In this document: piece after piece, positions 8,245 to 15,097 of the stretch
How positions within the stretch are numbered: the stretch's first letter is position 1
Layout: every line of letters begins with the position of its first letter
Assembly (NCBI RefSeq): GCF_001544615.1
Contig: NZ_FCNV02000002.1
Span: 248,001 to 312,000 of the forward strand
Length of the DNA stretch: 64,000 nucleotides
Direction of reading: 5' to 3'
Source of the DNA: Caballeronia concitans
GTDB lineage: Bacteria; Pseudomonadota; Gammaproteobacteria; Burkholderiales; Burkholderiaceae
Made by a program: the position numbers and the translations under genes
Notes under the pieces: generated by a model
The model's input: only the letters and a program-made list of their open reading frames with translations
Database searches by the model: none
What the model was told of the DNA's origin: nothing

Positions 8245-9120
8245 TCATGCCCCCGTGAGATGCTCCACGAGCCTTCTGCATGCTTCGGGCAACGCAGCGA
8301 GCGAGCGCACGCCGATGAGCAGTTCACGCGCGGCCCACGCGTCCGTCAACGCGACGACGGCCAGCCCATGTTGTCTCGCGACCGCTTCGGGCATGACGCC
8401 GAGACCGAGTCCCGCTTCGATCATCAGGCATTGCGCGTCGTAGCTCGACACCTGAATGCGCACGCGCACCGAACGCCCGAACGCGTTCGCCGCACGCGTG
8501 AGCGACTGGCTGATCGCGGTATCGGAGGGCAAGGCGACGAACTCTTCGTCGAGCGCATCGGCGAAAGCGATCGATTGCGCATGCGCGAGCGCATGACCCG
8601 GCGGCGTCGCGAGCACGAGATCGTCGGTGCGGTAGGGCATCGTGTGGATCGCATAGCCGTGAGGCACGGCGGTGAACACGCCGATATCGGCCGCGTTGTC
8701 CGCGACCGCGCGCACCACTTGCGCGCTCGGCTTTTCATCGAGCTGAATGCGCACGTTGGGATGGCGCGCGGCAAACGACTGGATATCGCGCGGCAGAAAC
8801 TGCACGATCGACGATACGTTCGCCGCGATCCGCACGATGCCGCTCGTGCCGCTGGCGAAGTCGCGCATCTGCACGGCGATATCGTCGAATTGATGCAACG
8901 CACGATGCGCCAATGCGGCAAGCCGTTCGCCGGCTTCTGTCGGTTCGACGCCTTTATTCGTGCGCCGCAACAGCGCAACACCGAACATCGCTTCGACCTC
9001 GCTCATCCGCCGGCTGACCGCCGCAGCCGCGATATGTTCGCGCTGCGCGGCGGCGGCGATCGTGCCGGCATCGACGACAGCGAGAAACAGTCTGAGCGAA
9101 AGCGGATCGATCGGCGGCAT
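8245..9120 (-). CDS. LysR family transcriptional regulator
   Basis: A 291-residue LysR-type regulator. The N-terminal helix-turn-helix includes AAAAVSRRMSEVEAMFGVAL, and a substrate-binding domain begins near residue 90. It belongs to the same subgroup as the LysR at 47031-47939: both share FVRSNKG/LRRTNKG after the helix-turn-helix, a SSIVQF/STIVQY segment, and VVRAVA(D/E)N(A/T)ADIGVF. That second gene flanks the other LeuCD-ABC operon, so the pair may have duplicated with its targets. It reads away from the glutaredoxin-DinB gene, with 151 bases between. No clear Shine-Dalgarno precedes the ATG. Confidence 0.88.
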   Translation of the reverse strand: MPPIDPLSLRLFLAVVDAGTIAAAAQREHIAAAAVSRRMSEVEAMFGVALLRRTNKGVEPTEAGERLAALAHRALHQFDDIAVQMRDFASGTSGIVRIAANVSSIVQFLPRDIQSFAARHPNVRIQLDEKPSAQVVRAVADNAADIGVFTAVPHGYAIHTMPYRTDDLVLATPPGHALAHAQSIAFADALDEEFVALPSDTAISQSLTRAANAFGRSVRVRIQVSSYDAQCLMIEAGLGLGVMPEAVARQHGLAVVALTDAWAARELLIGVRSLAALPEACRRLVEHLTGA

Positions 9121-9271
9121 GGTGACTGATTCAATCGGAAGATAGGCCGCAGTGTACTGAAAGAACGCTCGTCATCGCATACGGCGATGACGGCATGACG
9201 AAGCGTTTCTTTTCCGCAGCCATCGGTTCGCTGAAAATGCCCTGAATCAAGGCCTTTTCGAAGGAATCGAC

Positions 9272-10054
9272 ATGAACGAAGCCGCGACCCAAGCCCCGAC
9301 TTCCGCACGCATCCGCGTATTCTGGCAGCCCGGATGCTCGTCCTGCCTGCGCACGAAAGAGTTCCTCACGCGCCAAGGCATCGAATTCGAATCGATCGAC
9401 GTTCACAACGATCCTGAAGGCCGTGCCGCGCTCGCGGCACTCGGTGCGCGCAGCGTGCCCGTGGTCGCGCTCGGATCTAAGTACACGTTCTGCCAGTCGA
9501 TCAACGACGTGATCCGCTTCCTCGATCTCAAGACGAAGCCCACGCCGCCGCTGCCGCCCGAAGCACTCGTTCGCCGGCTCGCGTTCGTGCTCGAAGCCAA
9601 TGCGCGCTATACGCGGCAGTTCTCCGCCGACTTTTTCCGTGAGCCGTTTCGCAATCGCAATCGCACGCCTGCGGGCCTCAGCTTCCATGTATTCCGCGTG
9701 GCGGAGATGGGCGTGCAGGCGGCGCATCAGATCGAATTGCGCTTCGAAGGCTTCGACGAAGCGCCGCCGCCCGAATGGCAAGCCGAGGACATCGCGCGCT
9801 GGGGCGAAAGCGTCCGCGCGAAACTGCTCGACTGGTGGGAACACGAAAGCGATCGCTCGCTTTCATACGACGTGCCGACTTACTATGGCCGCCGCTCGAT
9901 GCACGAAGTGCTCGAACGCACCGCATGGCATAGCGCGCAACACACGCGGCAAGTGATGCTGATGCTCGAAAGCGACGGCGCGACGGTGGATCGTCCGTTG
10001 ACAGCCGGCGATCTCGAAGGCTTGCCGCTCCCCGATGAAGTCTGGGATAGGTGA
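9272..10054 (+). CDS. Glutaredoxin-DinB fusion protein
   Basis: A 260-residue cytoplasmic protein with two domains. Residues about 12-90 form a glutaredoxin/thioredoxin fold with the redox pair CSSC (Cys22, Cys25) and the cis-proline segment SVPVVALG. Residues about 105-250 resemble the DinB/YfiT four-helix bundle, whose metal site uses a His from helix 2 (SFHVFRVAEM or QAAHQIE) and a later HxxxH (WHSAQHTRQV). DinB-fold enzymes include bacillithiol and mycothiol S-transferases and maleylpyruvate isomerase, so thiol chemistry joined to a redox domain makes sense. AAGGAATCGAC precedes the ATG. It is a single transcription unit between two regulators. The substrate is unknown. Confidence 0.85.
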   Translation: MNEAATQAPTSARIRVFWQPGCSSCLRTKEFLTRQGIEFESIDVHNDPEGRAALAALGARSVPVVALGSKYTFCQSINDVIRFLDLKTKPTPPLPPEALVRRLAFVLEANARYTRQFSADFFREPFRNRNRTPAGLSFHVFRVAEMGVQAAHQIELRFEGFDEAPPPEWQAEDIARWGESVRAKLLDWWEHESDRSLSYDVPTYYGRRSMHEVLERTAWHSAQHTRQVMLMLESDGATVDRPLTAGDLEGLPLPDEVWDR

Positions 10055-10065
10055 AGACCCGTACG

Positions 10066-10081
10066 CTAACGCATACATTGA
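10066..10081 (+). promoter_or_regulatory. Putative GntR/FCD operator upstream of the 10179 regulator
   Basis: CTAACGCATACATTGA matches the minus-strand reading of the 7362-7377 palindrome at 13 of 16 bases. It lies about 100 bases before the GntR start, in the same orientation relative to transcription as the other copies, and upstream of the TATAAT at 10105. Autoregulation is the simplest reading. Confidence 0.5.
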
Positions 10082-10104
10082 ACGATACGCCGCTTTTGTT
10101 TTCC

Positions 10105-10110
10105 TATAAT
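10105..10110 (+). promoter_or_regulatory. Consensus -10 box (TATAAT) of the GntR gene
   Basis: A perfect TATAAT stands 69 bases before the chosen start. A TTGAAC at 10078-10083 is a possible -35, but the 21-base spacer is long, so the -35 assignment is weak. The operator-like site at 10066-10081 overlaps that -35 candidate. Confidence 0.45.
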
Positions 10111-10178
10111 GAAGGCATTCCGTCTGCGATCAGACATATCGTCCGTGCATCGACGGCACCGTTTGGGGAATGCCCGAC

Positions 10179-10874
10179 ATGGCTCCAGCCCGACCCGCCG
10201 AAGCCTTGGCAAAGCCGCGCGAAAAATCGACCGACACGGTCTATCAGACATTGCGCGAGCGGATACTCAGCAACGAGCTGCGGCCCGGCACGCAAATACT
10301 GGAACAGGAACTCGTGCAGTTGTTCGGCGTAAGCCGCACGCCGGTGCGCGAAGCGCTCATACGGCTGCAGAACGAGCACCTCGTGCAGATCATCCCGCGT
10401 CATGGCATGCGCGTGCGCAATGTCTCGATGGCGGACATCGAGGAAGTCTTTCATGTGCAGACGAGTCTCGAAGCCACCGCCGCCGCAGCCGCAGCCGCGC
10501 GCAAGCCGGGCGCAAGAGACTTGAAAGCGCTTGAAAAGGCATGCGCGGAGATGGAGCGCGCGTTCGCGAAACAGGACCGCGAGACATGGTATGTCCAGCA
10601 TGAGGCGTTCTATGCGCGCCTCGTCGAGTTGAGCGATAACCCGCGTCTCGTGCAGATCGTCGGTGAATGCTCCGATCAGGTTCGACGCGTGCGCGAACTG
10701 ACCCTGCGACTGATCGATCTCGATCCGGCGCAGACGCAAGCCTTGCGCGCGATCGCCGATGCACTGCGCAAAGGCGATGCGTCTGCCGCGCAAGCGCTCT
10801 GCCGCGAGGATCGCGCGCGCACGCTGCATGCGCAAATCGCGGCGCTTCAGCGTTTCCGCATTCTCGACGTGTGA
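10179..10874 (+). CDS. GntR family transcriptional regulator, FadR/FCD subfamily
   Basis: A 231-residue regulator. Its winged helix includes LFGVSRTPVREALIRLQNEH, and the FCD effector domain includes HEAFYARLVELSDN. An ATG at 10170 is also in frame, but GGGG at 10165-10168 is correctly spaced only for the ATG at 10179. It is closely similar to the 7443-8195 regulator: both have PGxxxLEQEL, SRTPxREA and LVQIxPRHGxR. Its stop faces the lyase gene ending at 10903 with 28 bases between. It probably senses a small organic acid and may control itself and one of the flanking catabolic units. Confidence 0.88.
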   Translation: MAPARPAEALAKPREKSTDTVYQTLRERILSNELRPGTQILEQELVQLFGVSRTPVREALIRLQNEHLVQIIPRHGMRVRNVSMADIEEVFHVQTSLEATAAAAAAARKPGARDLKALEKACAEMERAFAKQDRETWYVQHEAFYARLVELSDNPRLVQIVGECSDQVRRVRELTLRLIDLDPAQTQALRAIADALRKGDASAAQALCREDRARTLHAQIAALQRFRILDV

Positions 10875-10902
10875 CTTCGCGCGCATCCGGCGATGGCACG
10901 GC

Positions 10903-11781
10903 TCAATCCGCATGCGCGCGGTCGAACGCCCAGACGTCCGGAAAACCCATCAGCTCGCACATGCCCGAGAACGAATACATCGCGCCTGAAGCGCCTTCCG
11001 TGCCCTTCTGCGCGAGTATTTCGCCATACACATCCTTGAGCGCCTTCGCGACCGCCAGGAACCCCGAAGCCGGATAAATCGCCAGCGCGAACCCGAGGCG
11101 CTGCAATTCAGCCGGCGGCAACTGCGGCGTTCTTCCGCCTTCGACGACATTCACGAGCAGCGGCATGTCGAACGCGCGCCCGATCTTCTCCAGTTCCTCG
11201 ACGCTCTCCGGCGACTCGATGAACAGCACATCCGCGCCCGCCTTCGCATAGGCTTCGCCGCGACGCAGCGCTTCGTCGAGCCCGAGCGACGTCCGCGCAT
11301 CCGTTCTCGCGATGATCTGGAAATTCGCGTCGCTTCGGCTTTCCGCCGCGACCTTGATCTTGCGCACCATGTCTTCGGCCGGAATCACGCGACGCCCCGG
11401 CGTATGGCCGCATTTCTTCGGGAACTCCTGATCTTCGAGCTGAATGCCCGCCGCGCCGGCCTGCTCGTAGCCGCGCACCGTATGCGCGACGTTCAGCAGG
11501 CCGCCGTAGCCGGTATCGCCGTCGCAGATCATCGGCGTCTTCGTGCCGCCGCAAAACGCCGCGACGCGATTCACCATGTCGCTATAGGTCGCGATGCCCG
11601 CATCGGGCAAGCCGAGATGCGACGCGACCGTGCCGAAGCCCGTCATGTAGAGGCAATCGAAGCCCATCGAGTCGGCCATCTTCGCGGAAATCATGTCGAA
11701 GATGCCGGGCGCGGTGACGATCTCCTTGCGCGCGAACCGCGCTTTCAACGCCTGACGCTTGTCCTGATGCGAAACGCTCAT
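10903..11781 (-). CDS. Isocitrate lyase/PEP mutase family enzyme (second copy)
   Basis: A 292-residue superfamily member with DGDTGYG (about 87-93) and KKCGH (about 122-126, Cys124), so both metal-binding and catalytic loops are intact. Two ATGs are in frame six bases apart; AGGGG is correctly spaced (8 bases) for the one at 11781. It follows an MFS transporter by 20 bases and a GntR regulator upstream, forming a three-gene catabolic unit. It is related to, but clearly distinct from, the lyase at 890-1777. Candidate reactions are cleavage of a 2-alkylmalate or methylisocitrate-like acid, or oxaloacetate decarboxylation. The transporter suggests its substrate or a precursor comes from outside. 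Confidence 0.85.
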   Translation of the reverse strand: MSVSHQDKRQALKARFARKEIVTAPGIFDMISAKMADSMGFDCLYMTGFGTVASHLGLPDAGIATYSDMVNRVAAFCGGTKTPMICDGDTGYGGLLNVAHTVRGYEQAGAAGIQLEDQEFPKKCGHTPGRRVIPAEDMVRKIKVAAESRSDANFQIIARTDARTSLGLDEALRRGEAYAKAGADVLFIESPESVEELEKIGRAFDMPLLVNVVEGGRTPQLPPAELQRLGFALAIYPASGFLAVAKALKDVYGEILAQKGTEGASGAMYSFSGMCELMGFPDVWAFDRAHAD

Positions 11782-11801
11782 GTCCATGTCCCCTAAAAGT
11801 T

Positions 11802-13214
11802 TCAACGATGCGATTCCCGCGCCATTCCCGATACCGCGCGCGCGTCGTCGCCATCGAGCGAAGGCGCGATCTCTTCCAGCGAGCGCTTGTTCGTCTCGAT
11901 GCCGAACACGGCCAGCACGACGGCCATCACGACGAGCGTGCCGATGATCATCGAGAGCACGTCCTTCACGCCGCCCGCCGCGTACATCACGACGACGAGC
12001 TGCGGCGCGAAGATGCCGGTGATGCGCCCCGCGCAACCCGCGATGCCGTTGCCGCGCATCCGGTTCTCGGTGGCGAACAGCTCCGGCACATACGTGGCGA
12101 CGCCGAGCGCGACCATCAGATACGTGAGCGTGAAGAGCAGGAAGCCGAGCAGCGTGGCCATCGCGACGCCGGTGGAATGCCCGTACAGCCAGCCGATCAC
12201 CGCAGCCAGAATCGAGACCGCGATCAATCCGTTCTTGCGCCCCACTTTGTCCGCGATGAGCACGCCGACGAGCGCGCCCGCCGGTCCGCCGAGCGACATC
12301 AGCGTCGTATAGCCGAGCGAGGACGCCATGCCGATGCCCTGCTTCATCAGGAACGTCGGCACCCACACGATGAAGCCGTAGATCACCATGTTGATCGCGA
12401 TCTGCACGATGATCGCGACGAACGTGCGGCGAATCTGCGAAGGCGAGAAGAGTTCGAGCAGCGTGGTCTTTTTCGTGACGGTGCGCGGCGCATCGTCGAT
12501 GGGCGGCAGCGGCGCGGTCTTCGCCGATTCCGCTTCGGCATCGCGCAGGATCGCATCGGCTTCGGCGTAACGGCCTTTCGATTCGAGCCAGCGCGGCGAC
12601 TCCGGCATCTTCTTGCGGATGAACCACACGACCATCGCGCCGACGCCGACGATCGCGAACATCGCGCGCCAGCCAATCGACGGAATGATCAGATAGCCGA
12701 TGAACGTCGAGAAAAACAGTGCGGAATTGGTGATGAGCGACAGATACGCCGACCATTTGCCGCGCACGGCGGGCGGCATGAACTCGCCGACCGAGCCGTA
12801 ACCGACGACGATCTCCGCGCCCAGTCCGAGTCCCATGAAGAAGCGGCAGACGATGAGCCACGTCATGTCAGGCGCGAACGCGCCCGCAATCGACGCGAGA
12901 CCGAACACGGCGAGATTGAACTGATACGTGAACTTGCGGCCCTTCGCGTCGCCGAGCACGCCCGCCGTGAACGCGCCGATCAACATGCCGATGAACGTCG
13001 ACGAGAGAAAAGCCGCGTTCAGCTGCATCGTCGACCAGCCGGTCTTCGCGAGCGCGCCGAGCACGCCGCCCGCGAGATAGATATCGAAGGAATCGAGAAA
13101 CATGCCCGCGCCGATCAGCCACAGCACGCGCTTGTGAAAGCCCGAGATGGGTAACCGGTCGAGCCTGGGCCCTGCGCTTACGGTGCTAATCGTCGTGCTA
13201 TCGGTGCTCAGCAT
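11802..13214 (-). CDS. MFS transporter (metabolite:H+ symporter type)
   Basis: A 470-residue, 12-segment major facilitator. The loop after segment 2 reads GVLGDAKGRKFTYQ and segments 4-5 contain CRFFMGLGLGAEIVVG. The central cytoplasmic loop has PESPRWLESKGRYAEAD, typical of the sugar-porter and aromatic-acid symporter branches. AGGAGACACGAC precedes the ATG at 13214. It lies between a GntR regulator (56 bases upstream) and the lyase (20 bases downstream), so the three are probably co-transcribed. The substrate is likely a carboxylic acid used by the lyase (inference). Confidence 0.88.
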   Translation of the reverse strand: MLSTDSTTISTVSAGPRLDRLPISGFHKRVLWLIGAGMFLDSFDIYLAGGVLGALAKTGWSTMQLNAAFLSSTFIGMLIGAFTAGVLGDAKGRKFTYQFNLAVFGLASIAGAFAPDMTWLIVCRFFMGLGLGAEIVVGYGSVGEFMPPAVRGKWSAYLSLITNSALFFSTFIGYLIIPSIGWRAMFAIVGVGAMVVWFIRKKMPESPRWLESKGRYAEADAILRDAEAESAKTAPLPPIDDAPRTVTKKTTLLELFSPSQIRRTFVAIIVQIAINMVIYGFIVWVPTFLMKQGIGMASSLGYTTLMSLGGPAGALVGVLIADKVGRKNGLIAVSILAAVIGWLYGHSTGVAMATLLGFLLFTLTYLMVALGVATYVPELFATENRMRGNGIAGCAGRITGIFAPQLVVVMYAAGGVKDVLSMIIGTLVVMAVVLAVFGIETNKRSLEEIAPSLDGDDARAVSGMARESHR

Positions 13215-13269
13215 GTCGTGTCTCCTGTCGACATTTCGTGATGCTGTTGCAACTCGAACCGCGGACTGC

Positions 13270-13974
13270 CTACGACGCGGAATGCTCTCTGTCGTAGCGG
13301 TCGAGCACCGCCTTTTCGGCGGCGAGAATATGGCAGCGCGTGACGGCTTCCGCCCATGCGGCGTTGCGCTGTTCGAGCGCGAGAACCATTTCGAAATGCT
13401 GGCGCGCGCTGCGTTCGCGATCTTCGTCGCTGTACGTGTCGAAGGTCCACTTGATGAGCGGCGTTTCCTTCATCGACCGCAGCGAGCGGTCGAGGCGCGC
13501 ATTGTTCGCGGCGGCGGTGATGATCGCGTGGAATTCACCGTTCGCGGTGAACCACGCTTCGCAGGCTTCGGGCGTCGATGGATGGCGGGTGATCGCGAGC
13601 ATCGCATCGGCGAGCGCTTTCAGGCGCGCGATATCCCCGGCGCCGATGGACAGCGCCGCGCGCCCCGCGAGATACGGCTCGACGAGCAGCCGCGCTTCGA
13701 AGATCTCGCGCGCGTCCTGCAAGGTCCACGCCTTCACGCGCACGCCGTAGTTCGGGCGCGTTTCGACCCAGCCCTCGGCATCGAGCCGCCGCAGCGCTTC
13801 GCGCACGGGCGTGCGGCTCACGCCGAGACTTTTCGCGAGCTGTTCCTCGCGCAGGTATTGACCCGCGCCGTACTGGCCGCTCGCGAGCGCGTCCTTGATC
13901 GAGAGATAGACGTCGTCGGCCGAACGCGCGGATTCGGCGGGGATTGTATGCAAAGCCTGTTGTGATCGCGCCAT
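13270..13974 (-). CDS. GntR family transcriptional regulator, FadR/FCD subfamily (third copy)
   Basis: A 234-residue regulator with winged-helix segment LGVSRTPVREALRRLDAEGW and an FCD domain with FHAIITAAANNARL. An ATG at 14007 is in frame, but it lies in the 14-base repeat that overlaps a TACAAT -10 box (14006-14011), so transcripts probably start near 13999. The ATG at 13974 is therefore chosen. A second copy of the repeat lies inside the coding region at 13943-13956. It heads the unit regulator - MFS - lyase and most likely represses it. It is more distant from the other two GntR proteins in the window than they are from each other. Confidence 0.87.
   Translation of the reverse strand: MARSQQALHTIPAESARSADDVYLSIKDALASGQYGAGQYLREEQLAKSLGVSRTPVREALRRLDAEGWVETRPNYGVRVKAWTLQDAREIFEARLLVEPYLAGRAALSIGAGDIARLKALADAMLAITRHPSTPEACEAWFTANGEFHAIITAAANNARLDRSLRSMKETPLIKWTFDTYSDEDRERSARQHFEMVLALEQRNAAWAEAVTRCHILAAEKAVLDRYDREHSAS
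13943..13956 (-). promoter_or_regulatory. Intragenic copy of the GntR operator repeat
   Basis: ATTGTATGCAAAGC here is identical to 14006-14019, in the same orientation and exactly 63 bases away. It lies about ten codons into the regulator gene. Six helical turns of 10.5 bp equal 63 bp, so two dimers would sit on the same DNA face. Confidence 0.55.
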
Positions 13975-14005
13975 TGCGGCCCCGTTTGTGACGACTGACG
14001 GGAAC

Positions 14006-14019
14006 ATTGTATGCAAAGC
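14006..14019 (-). promoter_or_regulatory. GntR operator repeat overlapping a -10 box
   Basis: ATTGTATGCAAAGC reads on the minus strand as GCTTTGCATACAAT, ending in a near-consensus -10 (TACAAT, 14006-14011). Binding here would block the promoter of the regulator-MFS-lyase unit. The TGCATACA core matches the 7362 site, and the 10066 site differs by one base. Confidence 0.55.
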
Positions 14020-14081
14020 GCGGCCAATGGAACGTGGGGATTTCCCGAGTGAGCGCTTACTTTGCGGCTCGGCATGGAGTC

Positions 14082-14104
14082 GGGGCGCGATCCGTTCGCG
14101 CCCC
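14082..14104 (-). terminator. 9-bp stem-loop after the ChoX-like gene
   Basis: GGGGCGCGA and TCGCGCCCC are perfect complements with a 5-base loop, 11 bases past the stop at 14115. No T-run follows on the minus strand; four T's follow on the plus strand after six bases. It is probably a 3' stabiliser or weak terminator of the betC-choX transcript. Confidence 0.45.
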
Positions 14105-14114
14105 GTCGCCTTTT

Positions 14115-15065
14115 CTACTTCACGCTGAGCGCGCTTTCGACGGCTTCGAGTCCGTTGCCGCCGTTCGCGGTAGTCACCCCATCGAGCCATGTCTTCAACA
14201 GCTCGGGGTGACGCTTGAGCGCGTCGGTGGCAGCCGTGTCGATCTTCTGCTTCTTGTCGAGCACGTCGGAGATGACGCCGTTTTCCAGATCGACGTTGAA
14301 CGCCATCTGCTTGAAGAGACGCCCGACGTTCGGACATTGCTGCTCGTAGCCGCTGCGCGCCACCGTATTCACCGTCGCGCCGCCGTAGTGGGGACCGAAG
14401 TATTTGTCCCCGCCATCGAGATAAACGAGCTTGAATTTCGTGTTCATCAGATGCGGCTCCCACGCGAGAAACACGATGAACTTCTTGTCGCGTATCGCGC
14501 GCTCCACTTGCGTCAACATTGCCGTTTCGCTCGATTCGACGAGCTTCCAGTCGCCGAGACCGAACGCCTTCTCCTCCACCATCTTCTTGATGTTCTGATT
14601 GGCGGGCGCGCCGGGTTCGATGCCGTAGATGCGGTGGTCGAACTTGTCCGCGTTCTTCTGCAGATCCGCGAACGAATGCACGCCCGCTGCCGCCGCATAG
14701 TCCGGCACCGCGAGCGTGAACTTCGCCTGGGACAAGTTAGGCCGCACCACGTCGATCGATTTCTCTTCGACGAACGGTTTCACGAGCGGCGCCTGTGCAG
14801 GCATCCAGTTGCCGAGAAAGACATCGATCTGCCCTTTCTTCAAACCCTGATACGTGATCGGCACCGACAGGTTGGCGACCTCCTGCCTGTAGCCGAGCGC
14901 CTTCAGCACGACGCCGCTCATCGCATTCGTCGCGTCGATATCGGTCCACCCCGGACCGGCCATGTGGACCTGCGTGCACGACTGCGGATCGGCGGCGGCG
15001 AGCGCGTGCGATGCCGTGCAAGCAAGCGCGACGCGGAAAAACGCACGCAATAGGGCTTTTTTCAT
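14115..15065 (-). CDS. choX: Choline/glycine-betaine-type ABC substrate-binding protein (ChoX-like)
   Basis: A 316-residue OpuAC/ProX-family periplasmic protein. A signal peptide ends near SHALAADP (residue about 24). The mature protein begins QSCTQVHMAGPGWTDIDATN, and the second lobe has KFIVFLAWEPHLMNTKFKL; aromatic residues of such segments form the cation-pi box for quaternary amines. GAGGAAACCAG precedes the ATG at 15065. It follows choline sulfatase by 32 bases, so uptake or capture of choline is likely. No permease or ATPase of this type is in the window; it must share components encoded elsewhere. Confidence 0.85.
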   Translation of the reverse strand: MKKALLRAFFRVALACTASHALAAADPQSCTQVHMAGPGWTDIDATNAMSGVVLKALGYRQEVANLSVPITYQGLKKGQIDVFLGNWMPAQAPLVKPFVEEKSIDVVRPNLSQAKFTLAVPDYAAAAGVHSFADLQKNADKFDHRIYGIEPGAPANQNIKKMVEEKAFGLGDWKLVESSETAMLTQVERAIRDKKFIVFLAWEPHLMNTKFKLVYLDGGDKYFGPHYGGATVNTVARSGYEQQCPNVGRLFKQMAFNVDLENGVISDVLDKKQKIDTAATDALKRHPELLKTWLDGVTTANGGNGLEAVESALSVK

Positions 15066-15097
15066 CTGGTTTCCTCTCGATGTGTGCGGGTTCATGT

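Noticed and set aside
11808-13154. 448-codon open frame on the plus strand opposite the MFS gene
   Set aside because: The product is extremely rich in Arg, His and Glu with no hydrophobic segments or motifs; the minus strand encodes a clear 12-segment transporter with a good ribosome site.
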